Shown piece by piece: positions 14,221 to 25,902 of a stretch of 64,000 nucleotides of DNA; positions within the stretch are counted from its first letter, which is position 1; each line of letters opens with the position of its first letter. A program made the translations under genes and the position numbers. The notes under the pieces are model-generated. The model ran no database searches and had not been told where the DNA came from. It was given only the letters and a program-made list of their open reading frames with translations. This DNA comes from Ifrita kowaldi (taxonomy: Eukaryota > Chordata > Aves > Passeriformes > Cinclosomatidae), in the NCBI GenBank assembly GCA_013398055.1, contig VZRS01007379.1, positions 102,340 through 166,339 of the forward strand, read 5' to 3'.

Positions 14221-14287
14221 CCTCACCAGAATTTGCTCTGTTGTTGTCACCAGATTTTCCCCTGTTGTCCTCACCAGAATTTCCCTG
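14221..14287. repeat. Three diverged tandem units of about 24 bp
   Basis: Units begin at 14221, 14246 and 14269, each with the core TCACCAGA followed by a T-rich stretch. The first and third share CCTCACCAGAATTT. Confidence 0.65.
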
Positions 14288-14815
14288 AATCTCAGTTACC
14301 TTTGAAATAAATTTCAGATCTTGAGAAGAAATGTCTCCTCTACCACAACAGTACTTTAGGGTCAGTTTTTAGATAAAACAAAGGCTATGTAGGAACTTTG
14401 TCCTGGGAAAACCCAGAGCTTAGGTGAGTACCAGCCTGAGGGTAAGGGCTCGCTCGTGGTGAATCCACCTTAGGCTCTGACAGCTCCAGATCAAATGCCC
14501 AAATCTGTTCACCACAAGAAGAGTGTGAGTGCCAGATGTTTGGCTACTTTGGATTTAATTTAACAAGCGTGTTGGAATGGAGAGCTGAACCTTCTGCCAC
14601 ACGCCCTGTGTCCATGCCCAGAGCACCAAGCTCCTGGCTTTTCTTGGAAAGGGGCAAAGTCCTTCACTGTTCTTCTTAGAAACCCACCCTGACACGGAAC
14701 AAATCTGTCTCTAAGTGTTTAAAGCAAGTGCATTCCCAGGAAAGGTTTTGAGTGCAACAACTTGACATTTTCTGATGGCAGCTTGCTTCCTACTGAAAAA
14801 AAGATTACAGTTGAA

Positions 14816-14831
14816 TTAATTGCGTAATTAA
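14816..14831. promoter_or_regulatory. C/EBP-like near-palindrome within TAAT half-sites
   Basis: TTAATTGCGTAATTAA matches its reverse complement except at one base pair. The core ATTGCGTAAT resembles C/EBP and PAR-bZIP sites, and the flanks give TTAATT/AATTAA homeodomain cores. Candidate binding site only. Confidence 0.2.
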
Positions 14832-17002
14832 GTCTAATGCATTCTGTGTCCCTTCCCCTCACTACTCTGGAATATGACCTATACAGAACTGCAAAATTAT
14901 TTCAGAGTCTTCAGCCAGGATCCCACTGAGCTAAAAAATTCCACTATGGGGAAAAGTTTTTGTATTTGCCTGCACTGAAGCAGCATAAGGGAGAATTGCT
15001 TTTTTTTTATCTGCACTGAAGAGGTTTAAGGCCTCAATCTTAAGGAGCAGATATTGTGAGTTCTGCAGAAACTGCACTTAAAATGCTATTCTCAAAATCA
15101 TTAGAAACTATTAGTTGTATTCAGTGAAATCTGGGCAGATAAATCCTCAGAAAATCTCGTGTCACCTCACACTTTTAAAAATTCAATGGAAATGCAGACA
15201 GTGAATAAGAAGCACTGATTTTCTTTCAAATAGTACCAATACTTTGACCTTTTTAGAGTAATACAAAAGTATTAAAAACACTGTCAGAAGCATGACTCAT
15301 ATTCTTGTCTTTCAAAATACAGACTAATACAGTTTGCCATAGTGGTCAGGTTATCTTTATATTTTCATTTATTTAAAGATTTATTTTGTGCTTAGACCAC
15401 ATGAAAGGGAAAACTCTCCATATATGCACTTTCATATCTACCCTTTACACACATACAGAGAGAAGTCCAGGTTGTCCTGGATTGATCTTGTTAGCATTTA
15501 ACAGGTTCTCTCTGAGCTGAGCCCTGCCTTTCCTGCCCTCTCCTCTGTGTGTAACTGAGGCCCTGCCTCTGAATTTGTCTGTTTGGCACGAAAATGAGAA
15601 GTCTGATGATGCACCCCTTAAAAGCTTGTCTGCTCTGTATGTAAATACAGTCCTGCCTCCCTAAGGTCCCCAGACCCTTTTGCAAAGGTGACTGTGGAAC
15701 ATTTCAGATGTCAGATATGCACATAACCAATCTAAGAGAAAGAAAATTGATGGTTATTAGAGTTTGTTGGGATTTGGGGTTCATTTGAAACACTAAAGCT
15801 TGAAGAGTTATTTTCTTTCTGAATCAGGAGGAATAACTGAAATACTAAAATCTGCTGCTGTGGGGGAAAAAAGAAAAGACAAATTCCAATATTTTTTGTA
15901 AAATAATATCATTTTATGTAAATTAAAAAAATATTCCAGGTGAACACCAGACTGTCAAAAACAGCTATTCCCTGGATAGTGCTTCCAGTGCTGTTCTGTT
16001 CTTCTTGATTGGAGAAACACTCTGAAAGGCTCCATGGTGCTTTTCCAATTCAATCTCCACTCAATAGTAACTGTACTTAAAACTTATGGAAAAGGTCAGA
16101 AAACATGTAAGTGTTGTGCTATTTCTGGCTCTATTTCACAGTGTAACTTGACACTTTCCTAACAAAACTTATTGAGTAATATTTATGACAGACCTGAAAA
16201 TAATATAGAAATATTCAAACTGATATAAATGAAAAGGCCTAACAATATTTTTACATTAAAATCTTTATTTTGACATTTCCAAAGCACATCAGTTTTTACT
16301 TTCAGAAGTTTTCTGAAGGGGAGTGATTTTATTAAAATTGCTAACTCCTCATGAGGCACAAAACCTTCTGGTTTTCATCAAAACATTATTTCCCAAAAGA
16401 AAACTGGTTTAACCACAGGATTGCAACTAGAACTTGTTGCTACCAAGAATTTCATTATTTTGGCTTCTATGCATCCATTTGTAAACTCACAAAGGTCACA
16501 AGGGTCAGGACCAACCAGCGAAATGTGCAGCAAGAGTTCCCATGCTGCCAGGAAGGTTTGCAAAGAGAACAGCAAAGAAAGACAAAGCAGGTAGAAGCAA
16601 ATGTCTTCATTGCATTGGAAAAGCATGAAATATCCCCAATGTCTGCTTCCATGCTGCTCCAGATCCTCACAGACTTACAACAGCCTGTAACAACACCTTG
16701 ACCAGCAATTTGGGTACATGGAGGTGTCAGAATGATGCTACCCAAAAAAGGGGGCAGTGCCCAGGCAACTCATTCCAGTCCTGCTAAAGCTACAAATGGA
16801 AACAGCTCTGATGGGCTGCAGCACATCCTCCAAGCCTTGGGACCCCTCTCCAGCAGGAGTGGGAAAGAGAAATGGGTCTTTTCCTGCACTTTTGTGATAC
16901 TGCAAAGTCATTTGAGGAGGTTTGTTCCTTTCTTTACCTCGAGTGTCCCAGCACAGTAACAAAACTTTGACATTAAAGTGGAAAAGTAGAAACTCTTTTT
17001 TC

Positions 17003-17062
17003 CTGTCAGAAAATAACATGGTTTCAAAAGCGCTGTCAGAAAATAACAGGGTTTCAAAAGCG
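17003..17062. repeat. Tandem duplication of a 30-bp unit
   Basis: The units 17003-17032 and 17033-17062 differ at one base only (T versus G in ATAACATGG/ATAACAGGG). This suggests a recent slippage or duplication event. Confidence 0.9.
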
Positions 17063-19164
17063 CATTTGGCTGTTCAGCTCTTTGGATTTGGGGGTGGGTC
17101 TTTCCATTCTGCTCTTCAGGAGGTGCTTTCACATGTCCTCATGACAGTTGTTTGTGATTCAAATTTGGGCACTTTCTATCTGAACGATGCAGAGCATGTA
17201 CTTTAATATACTTCCTTTACAGTGAAATACAGAACTATTCAAAAGAGGGGTTTTTTGATTACAGAGCATATTTAATTTTGAACCTTGTCTTTTGGGCCCA
17301 CTTTTCATCTTGCAGTTGACTTCAGATCTCAGAAGTCTAGCTGCAACAGAGCAGCACATCTGCAGCAGCCTGGCTGTTACATGGAAACCACATATTTTCC
17401 TATTTTTACCCTTTTCTTTAATGTGAAAATGCATAAGAGAACCCCTTTCATGTCCGGTACTTTTTAAGTGCCAAGAGCAGATAGCAAAAGCACCCACTCC
17501 GTGGTCAATATGCATAAGGTCTGAAGAAAAAGCCTTCAAGCCAATGCGTACCAAACCTGTTAGCAGTTTAAAAATATTAAAATTATCATGCAGCAGACTC
17601 AAATGGGCTTTTAAGATCTCCAAGGCTCTTGACATTATGGTAATTGCTGTCAGAAAGGACATAATGTCTCTCAGAGCAGAATCTATATAATGCTCCAGAA
17701 AGGGTGGAAGGAAAAAACAGCACTTCGTTTGGAAAGAGGCAAAAATACCTCATTAACTTCCTCCAATGGATTGCTGGTACAGTTCAGGACCAAATGCTAC
17801 AAAGTTTAAATCACTACAAGTTTTTTAGAACTTTAGACTTCCTCTGTATCTCTCTGGGAGAGAGGGACCATTTTTCTTTGAAGGGCTAGGCTAGCTATAA
17901 AGCACTTGATAATCACATGGGAATTTTATAGCAAAGCAAGGGTGGATGTGCTCAGGAAAATGAGCTTTTTCCCCATCAAGAACAGTCTTTTTAACCTGTG
18001 AAGCACCATCCACATTGCTCTGTAGAATGCTTTTGAAAGAATCACTGGCAAAGAGCACAGGCCTTGATTCTCTCCTCTTGGAGACAAAATCATGGCCTGA
18101 ACATGTCATCTCAGAAGTACCTGTTTGGTTCAGAGCTGGGGGGAGCTGCATACTCACTATCAGAAGTCTCATTTAGGGCTGTGAATAAATGTTCCTCAAA
18201 AGAGACCAGAGATGTGCAGATTGAACATTTTTCCACCAAGCCACTAAGAGTGGCTCTTCTTATTTTCTCTCTGACTATGAGATATCCTTTAAATCTTGTA
18301 CCTTCCCAAATATGAGGAAATTCACTGGTTTTTACGTAGGATTGGAGGCGCATATTCTCCATATATTCTCAGGGCCCTATAAAATTCTTAGCAAATATGA
18401 AAGTTGCACAAAGAACTACCTGCACCTCTTCCCTTTCAGTTGTTTGCTGTTAAATCACTTCAATTTGTATGGGTGTTGTGTAAGACCCTGGTGATTCTCA
18501 ACCAAAGGAAAGCATGAACAGCATCTTCTGATGAAAGGAAGGGAAGCCACAGTGATACTGGAGGGTTTGGCAGCCGTGGGACACCCAGAAGTTTTGGGAG
18601 ACTTACAGATCAACACTATAAAGGCAGTGCAAGGGCAATCAACAAGGCTTGGGGTGAGGAGCTTTGTTCTAACTCTGGAACTCTTTTATGTCTTGAGAAA
18701 AAAATCCTAAATGTCTTTTATTAGTTCTAGCAGACTATCCAGTACCAGCTCATCATGCACTTTATCTTCCAGAAAAATGGCAAGGTGGATATTTAAGTAA
18801 GACATTCTCAATTCTGAGAAAATTTGTGTTGCAATATTTCTCCTCTGTTACTGGTAACATAAGCCTGGGAATCAAAGCTCTGAACAGCCTTTAAGATTCA
18901 AAATCTCATTACTACCAGAGAGACTCAGGCTCCCAGACAGCTCATAAATCGAGTCTGTGGATACTGCTCCCTTTCACTTCTGGGATGAATGAGTGATATT
19001 GAAGCAGAAGAGAGAATAATGAGTAACAGTGTGGTGTTAATCAGGTTTATACACAGAGTTGTCTTGGAAATAACAATGCCAAAGGGCCATTCCTTACATT
19101 TTAGAGGTAGAAGCTTCCACTCAGAGGAGTGCTGGGAAAGGCAGCCAAGTGCACATCAGAGGAA

Positions 19165-19613
19165 AGCTGGATGGGGAGCAACTCTGTTGGGAAGGACCTC
19201 GGGGGGTTGGTAGGTCTCAATCTGGACAGGATCCAGCTGTGAGCCTGCAGACTGAGGGAGGTGTTCATCCCACCCAAATCAGCACTCACAGGCTCATATC
19301 TGGAACTCTGCATCCAATTCTGGCTCCCCAGAATTAGGGAATGGCACTGACAAACTGCAGCAAGTTTAGGAGAGGTCAACAAGATGTTTGCATCTGGAGC
19401 TCCTGCCCTTGAAGGGGTGCTGAGAGAACTGGTCTGTTTTCAACTGGGGAAAGCAAAGGCTTCCAGGGACCTCAGAGCAGCCTCTGCAGCACCTGGGAGG
19501 TCACCCCATGGTCTGACTCTGCAGCAGACCCTGATCTAAGCGGGAGGTTGGAGTGAAGACCTCTAGAGGTCCTTCCCAGGCCTCATTAGCCTGTTATCCT
19601 GTAATCCTATTTC
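19165..19613 (+). mobile_element. CR1-type LINE fragment, 3' part, + orientation
   Basis: The order of segments follows avian CR1. It starts with the end of the reverse-transcriptase region (like GGACCTCGGGGGGTTGGT), then a segment like CTCATATCTGGAACTCTGCA, then CTGAGAGAACTGG, and finally ACCTCTAGAGGTCCTTCCCA near the 3' end. The copy is diverged and broken, with no long open frame, and is 5'-truncated as is usual for CR1. The 3' end is followed within a few bases by a long pyrimidine repeat. Family assignment is from memory of the consensus; the left boundary is approximate. Confidence 0.75.
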
Positions 19614-19621
19614 TGTACATG

Positions 19622-19774
19622 TTCTTTCTCTCTCTCTTTCTTTCTTTTTCTTTCTTTCTTTCTCTCTTTCTCTCTTTCTCTCTTTCTCTCTCTCTCTCTT
19701 TCTCCCTTCCTTCCTTCCTTCCTTCCTTCCTTCCTCCCTTCCTTCCTTCCTTCCTTCTTTCCTTCCTTCCTTCC
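19622..19774 (+). repeat. 153-nt pure pyrimidine tract: (CT)n, (CTTT)n, (CCTT)n
   Basis: No purine occurs on the + strand between 19622 and 19774. The 5' part mixes CT and CTTT units and the 3' part is mostly CCTT. It starts 8 nt after the CR1 3' end at about 19613, suggesting growth from the element's tail. Such mirror-like tracts can adopt triplex (H-DNA) structures. Confidence 0.95.
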
Positions 19775-20505
19775 ATTCCTATCTTTGTGTTCAACTTTCT
19801 GTATGTTTTTCACTTGGCATATTCTATTAATTTTCATGTCTAAAATCCATTTTGTCCTTTTTTACTCCAAATCCTCAGTGTTTCTTTGTTCCTCTTCCTA
19901 CCAGGTTATTGTTTCAAGGTTGTTAGCTCTCCTGCTCCGTTTTATTTCCTTTCTTTGTCCCACCAGCCATCATTTAGCTTTTCTTGTTTCAAGCAACATT
20001 AATCTTTAGCCATTGATCTCTAAACAGAATTGAAAAATAAAACATCAGGGTATCTAGTTCTGTTTTCCTTAACCTAATCTATTTCTGATACCATTTGAGT
20101 TGATGTTACTACTTATTTAAATGCAACTTCCTGTATTGAGAGGAAAACAAGTATTGACTCAGATTTGAGTCATTTCTGTCTGGTGCAGAAACTTCTTTCA
20201 TTGAAGGTGCTGCAGAATACGTTCAGATGTTGGTCAATACAAGATGTGTTTAGCATTTAGGACAATTAAAGCAGATCGATTTCTGGGTCAGCTCAGATCT
20301 GATTGCTGATCAGGGTTTGCAAATCTGCAGATAACGAAGGTGTCTTGGCTAGTTAAAATATCTGACAGTCTGGATGCTGAGCTGGTGTCCCAGTAAAGCG
20401 GGGAGGACCAAGCCAAATTTGTACAGCTGCAGTTAAACCAGCACTGGGGAAGAATAAAGAGAAATGCACTGCAGCAGCTGTGGCCTTAGAGTCCCTTGTA
20501 TAAGA
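19775..20505. other. Spacer between two CR1 fragments
   Basis: Nothing recognised apart from T-rich composition near the pyrimidine tract. Confidence 0.55.
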
Positions 20506-20795
20506 AAATCACAGAATCATAGAAAGGTTTGGGTTCATCATCTCCTTCCAACCCCAGGAACACCTTCCACTATCCCAGGTTTCTCCAAGCCCTGTCCATT
20601 CTGGCCTTGGACACTTCCAGGGATGCAGGGGCAGCCACAGCTTCTCTGGGCACTCTGTGCCAGGGCCTCAGCACCCTCAGAGTAATGAATTTCTTCCTAA
20701 TATCTGATCTAAACCTTCTCTTTTTCAGTTTGAAGCCATTCCCCCTTGTCCTATCATTTGTCCTGTCACAAATGTCCAAACTGCATTGTTTTGCA
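20506..20795 (-). mobile_element. CR1-type LINE fragment, 3' end, - orientation
   Basis: On the + strand it begins with AATCACAGAATCATAGAAAG, the reverse complement of the CR1 3' terminal repeat. It continues with the typical segments GGACACTTCCAGGGATG, CAGCTTCTCTGGGCA, AATTTCTTCCTAATATCTGA and CATTCCCCCTTGTCCTATCA. It is a 5'-truncated, non-coding retroposon copy. The right boundary is approximate because similarity fades after about 20790. Confidence 0.9.
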
Positions 20796-22747
20796 TCTGA
20801 GATGAAGAAGGCACAGCCTTCATCCCCTTGTCTGTTTGCAGGGCTTTTGTGGGAAGCTCCTGAGACTCACACTCACCTCCAGTTTCAGTGAGGGGGAATA
20901 AGGCTCCAGACTCAAACTGGCAGATTGATCTAAATCCTGGTGGAGAAGAACTGTCCTAATAAAGTCACTGAATCCCAAATCACAGGTCATAGGGATACTG
21001 AGGCCATCAAACCCTACCCCCAGTCCTGTGCAGGAGAGCTGTTCTCACTGCATGGGGACTGCTCCTGGTTCTGCTCCTCAGCTCTGGAAGTCACAGATGG
21101 AATATTTCACCTTATTTTGCAGTTCTGCCTGGGGTCATCTCACTACTGAGTGGGTGGCAAAGCACAGAAATGTTTTTGTGGTGTCCAGCACAATTTGAAG
21201 AAAGGTTTTTTAATAAGTGGATCCAGTTTGCTTTCCATGTGTAAGGCCTATTAGGTCATCTGAAAACTACGGTAAATTATGCCTCTGGCTCGTATTTTTG
21301 CATCTTTGTTGTGTCTAGAGTTATCTTTCTCTCTCTAACCTTGTAGCAGGAGACATTCAAAAGAACATTACCATCCCTCGCTGCATTTAACTTAACCGAG
21401 ATATGACTCCTGGGGACAGTCTGATGGGGAAAAGAGCAGGAAGCGATCATCATCTGTCAGCATATTAATGTTCTAAATTAATGCATATCCTTCTTCATAA
21501 AAATTGTTCCTTCAATTCTAAGTCAAATAATATTGATTCTCAGTGTAACACAAAGACAAGTGATCACTGTAATACCACTTAAAAAGCAACCTGAAGAGCA
21601 GCTGAGGCAGGAGGGAAGGGAAACTTGACAAGTGTTTTTGCCAAAGTGTCAATAGAATGATTCTTTTAAGGGAGACAAGAAGTTTAAACATGCATAGGTA
21701 ATTTAAACAAGCCTTTTCTGAAATTCCTAGAAGAGGAAAAAAATGCTCTCTAATTTCCAGTTTCTTAAATTGAGTTATTATTATTATGTAAGTAGCTCTG
21801 AACAGAATGTTTTGTCAAATGAAATTAATATAATTAATATAATTAACACATCACTGCATTTCTGCAGGAAAGTTTATATAGTATTCCAATAGGAACAAAA
21901 CTTTTCCAATTATCTTATTCTTTCTTACAGCAAGGCTACCTCCACACCAACCCTTAAAAGGAGAAATGTCCAGAAAAGGGATTCTCTTAATATTCCTTAA
22001 TACTAGGTTTCTATATGATACATGCTTGTAAATTCCATGTGTCCCATTTATCATTTACACTGATGGATTCAGTTGTCCTATAACAAATCCCTGACTGTCT
22101 ACCACCTCCAGCAGCACGATACATCACTACCTTTCTTTGAATATGTTAAGATTGTCACTGTGGTTCCTTCTGTCTCATCGGTGTGTATGTCCAGCATGTA
22201 TCCAGGCACAATGCAGGCTCTGTGATGTGGATGGCTTTTTTTTCATAGGAGAAAAATCCTCACCCAAACCCCAAGTGTGGAAGGGAAGCCAAATGGATGC
22301 AAGTTGAAAAATAACTCTGATGTGTCAGGGAAGTCAAGTCTCTTTTGGGTCAGACAACCAAGTGAGTCAAGCTCTCCTGAGAAACATCCAGCACAAGGAG
22401 AGGAAGAGATGCAGGGGAGTGTCGATACTGGAATGGGTGCAGAAAGCCACAGAGAGGTGCTGAATCATCTGATTCTTCCTACGTAAATCTGAGTCCTGTA
22501 GTACCAGCTCCCTCCTGACTCAGACAACCTGACTCATCCTGTACCCTGCTTGTGACTTCCTACATTTTCTCTCATGACAATCCTTTCATCCTCCCCCATG
22601 TAAATCAAGCCCCTTTGACAAGATGGACACATCCAGTATGATGAGATTTTCTGTGTCAGGGATCTTTTTCAGCTCTTTTTGCTGCTCCCCTGCATATCAA
22701 GCCTGAACCACATCCTTGGCTGTCACCCACTGCCTCTTCAAAGCATG

Positions 22748-22764
22748 AGCACACACACACACAA
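22748..22764. repeat. Short (CA)n microsatellite
   Basis: About eight CA units, then AAACAGCACACAAAAGG. Confidence 0.7.
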
Positions 22765-23726
22765 ACAGCACACAAAAGGCTTTCTAAAAATGAGAGACAT
22801 TGTTCCCAGGAATTTCTGGAGCCAATACTAACAAAGAAATCCATTGTTGAAAGATGTGTCCCTGGATAAGAGAGGAGTAGGGAGTGACTTTCAGCACTGG
22901 GCTCTCCTCACCCTGCACCTGCTGGCTGCCTCTCTGGCCCTGTTTTCAGCTGTCCTAAACAACTTCTCAAAAAAAATCTGTACATGGCTCCCTCTAAAGC
23001 CTGATGGGAAGGGGATGTACAAAACTGAGGTCTAAATTAATCTCAGCTGTTTAACAAGCTTGCTGTTAAAGTTATTACCCACTTACCCTCTGCAGACAAT
23101 AAGAAAAATTAAGCTACCCCATTTCATTTATCTTACCTTGTGCTGTGGCTCAGGAGGAATCCCTGCTGGAGTTTCCTCTTCCCATTATTGACTAAAGTAG
23201 GAACCTGAAAAATCTGTGAAGACTCATTTGCTGGTTTTAATGACTAAAGTTAGTCAAATTGGGTTTCACTCCTGAAGTGGCCTGTGTCTGCACTGCCTGT
23301 GTAGGTTGCCAGCTGCTCCAGGCAAAGAGGTGCCCTTCTTGGTATTTTGTGCTGTAGTCATGAAATCCACTTCTTATGTGTGTTGATTGATATCCCGGGG
23401 ACTTCAGATGTCATGCACAGCCATGGAAAAGCTCTCTGTGAAGAGCCAAGGTAATTACAAAATTACTTACAACAAGGCATGGAAAGGCTACTGCAGATCC
23501 AGCTTTTGTAATAAACAAAATTAAAAATTTTGTTTTGAAATAAGGCTGCTCCTTCTTCCAGCCTTGAGGGAGAGAAAATGCATAGAATCTGCCTGTGTGT
23601 CTGGTGTCATGTTGATGTTTATACTGAATGTACTCAGGAAAACAAGGATTCACATTCCAGCTGTTCACTGTACTGGACGTTTCAAACAAGGAGCCGTTTC
23701 AAAGGAGAAAAGACAAGTCAAATCCA

Positions 23727-23746
23727 TGATCTATAATTATAGATCA
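23727..23746. repeat. 20-bp perfect palindrome
   Basis: TGATCTATAATTATAGATCA equals its own reverse complement. It could bind a dimeric protein or extrude a short cruciform; no function is implied by the sequence alone. Confidence 0.8.
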
Positions 23747-25816
23747 GGAATTTTTAAGGGGCGTGGGGCCATATTTTTCTAGGAAATTGTGTTAATATCT
23801 TCAGTGTAGGATGGCTTAACATTTCTGCTTCCCAGCTCTGCACCCTCTTAATTGCATCCTCTTTGCATTCCTCTAGGACAGAAACACGTGGTACTGCCAG
23901 GTTCCCCAAGGATTAAAGCAGGGTGTTTGAATCTGCAATTCAGAGCGTTGTGTGGCCCCACGGGAAGCTCTGAAAGGCTCATGAAAGGAGCAGTGAACTC
24001 AGACAGGCTGGAGAGCAGCACCCTCACACAGAATCTCTAAAGGCTTTTGTCCCTGCCTTCAGTATCCCCAAATTGCAGGGGAGAAACCACTGAAACAACA
24101 GAATCTGCAAACAGAAATTAGAAAAAGGCCAAGCTTCACCTGCTGAAGATAAAAAATGTTGGAGATTATTGCCAAAAGTTCTGGCAAACCCAGTGCCTCT
24201 CCAAGCCCTTCCAGTGAAGCAGGCTGACTTCCTAAGGGTGTGTGCACAGTAAGCAGCGCAGCATTTTCCTGCAAACTCTGAGTAAATCCCCTGCAGTTCA
24301 GCTAAGAGATGTCAGCTCAAGTCCTGGATGCCAAGTGGACGTGTCAGTGCAGGATTGCACTGCCAGAATCCAGCAGAATTGATCAGTGTGGCACACCAGG
24401 GCATTCACACAGTTCTATTACTTCCAGTTCCACAACCTGGGCTTATGAAGCCGGATGAGAAACCTCCTTGTCTCACCACACAGATAAAAATATCCAAAAA
24501 TAGCTTGTTTTGCATGAATGCAAGTCTCCATTCTGAGATAAACAAACATTCAGAGGAGTCCATCATAATGGCTCATAGTTCAAAGTACACCCCTCTGTCA
24601 GTGTGGCCAGTGGAACATTTATCCATTTTCCATACTCTGGATAACTTCCACTGTCCTCTGCTTCTTTTGATTGATGTGCCCAATTTTCCAATTATTCACC
24701 AGGTACTAATAGAAAGTAGTTAATGGATGCCCTTACAAAGGCTTTGACAAACATGCAGGTGCTTGGATTCAGCCCTTCTCAAACGTGCACTTTGTTGTTC
24801 ATGGTGGAAGCCAGGGATGTGCTGCAGCACATTGCACTGGCAAAGGGAGATGTTCCACAATGTAAATGTGATACAAGAGACATCACCAGCACGAGGACAA
24901 AGTCAGTGCCTCACTGTGACTCTTGCACAGTGCCAAAAAAACTTGTCTGGGTTAATTGCCAATATTACACTACATTAATGGAAATATTAGATTACATTCA
25001 TTGCATTGCTGTTATATCAAGCTGCACAATTCCAAGGCCAGCATGCAGCACACCCTCCTCCTTTGAGTGTATAAAAGCAAGCACCAGCGAAGTTTGCTTT
25101 ATAATGAAAAATACCAAATGCTTTAATATTACTTTCATAAGGAAAATCTGTTTTTATTTTCTGTCTCAGTTGTAAAAATAAAATATTTCCATTCATATAG
25201 AGACAGAGCAAGTCTTCTGTTGGATACATTCTTCTGTCCTTATTGAGACAGATATGATATAGAACACAAATAAAACTTTGAGAAATGAACTGAAATATAT
25301 TTTCCACTCTCTTTGTCCTCTCCATCTGCAACACAATTGTGGTCATAGCAACATCTTTCCATGGGTTATCTGTTTTTCTTCTGCTTCTATTCTTACAGGT
25401 TGTCAGCATCTGTGCTCAGCAGGATCAGAAAGGATTGAGAACAAGAGGAAGGAGGCACAGGTGGGTCTGGCACATCCACACTTCCAAGTGATCCGCTGTG
25501 TTTTTAGAGCCCATTGCTTTCCTCTCACAGAGATCACAGTGGGTGTAACTGCCCTTTTGGCTTTTTAGTGAATAAGTCAATCCTTTTTGGTTTCCTTTTC
25601 TGTAAGACTGGGTTCAAGCTGAACAGACACAATCTTCCACTTACTTCACTTTCTTCACAGAGGTTAATGTGCAAGAAGAAAAATGAAGCCAATTTGGTTG
25701 CTACTTCAGAAGCGTTTACTCACCTCAGTCATGCTGCAGCATGTGGAGCGGTGGAATTTACTGGGGGAAGAAAAAGGAAAAATGGAAAGAAATTAAGTAT
25801 TAAGAGATTATGTGGG

Positions 25817-25902
25817 GACAAAAAACCAAACCTAAACAAAACAAAAAACCCAAACAAACAAAACAAAACAAAAAAAAACCAAACAAAAATTACCCAACAA
25901 AC
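25817..25902. repeat. A/C-only low-complexity tract
   Basis: Runs of AAAC and AAAAC units with very few other bases. The open frames over it are rich in K, P, N and Q and are artefacts. Confidence 0.85.

Larger units (their letters stand above)
11628..19164. other. Non-coding stretch
   Basis: AT-rich sequence with the small repeats and candidate sites listed separately. The longest open frame (17159-17662, minus) has no recognisable domain. The segment at 17470-17660 has the even, low-repeat character often seen in conserved non-coding DNA, but conservation cannot be judged from one sequence. Confidence 0.55.

Noticed and set aside
19594..19843. R/E/K-rich and S/F/L-rich frames
   Set aside because: They translate the pyrimidine microsatellite and are not genes.
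20960..21030. Possible second CR1 end (GAATCCCAAATCACAGG)
   Set aside because: Similarity is too short and the following sequence departs from CR1.
24328..25175. Two abutting open frames of 131 and 150 codons that look operon-like
   Set aside because: This is a vertebrate genome; the arrangement is coincidental and neither product resembles a known protein.
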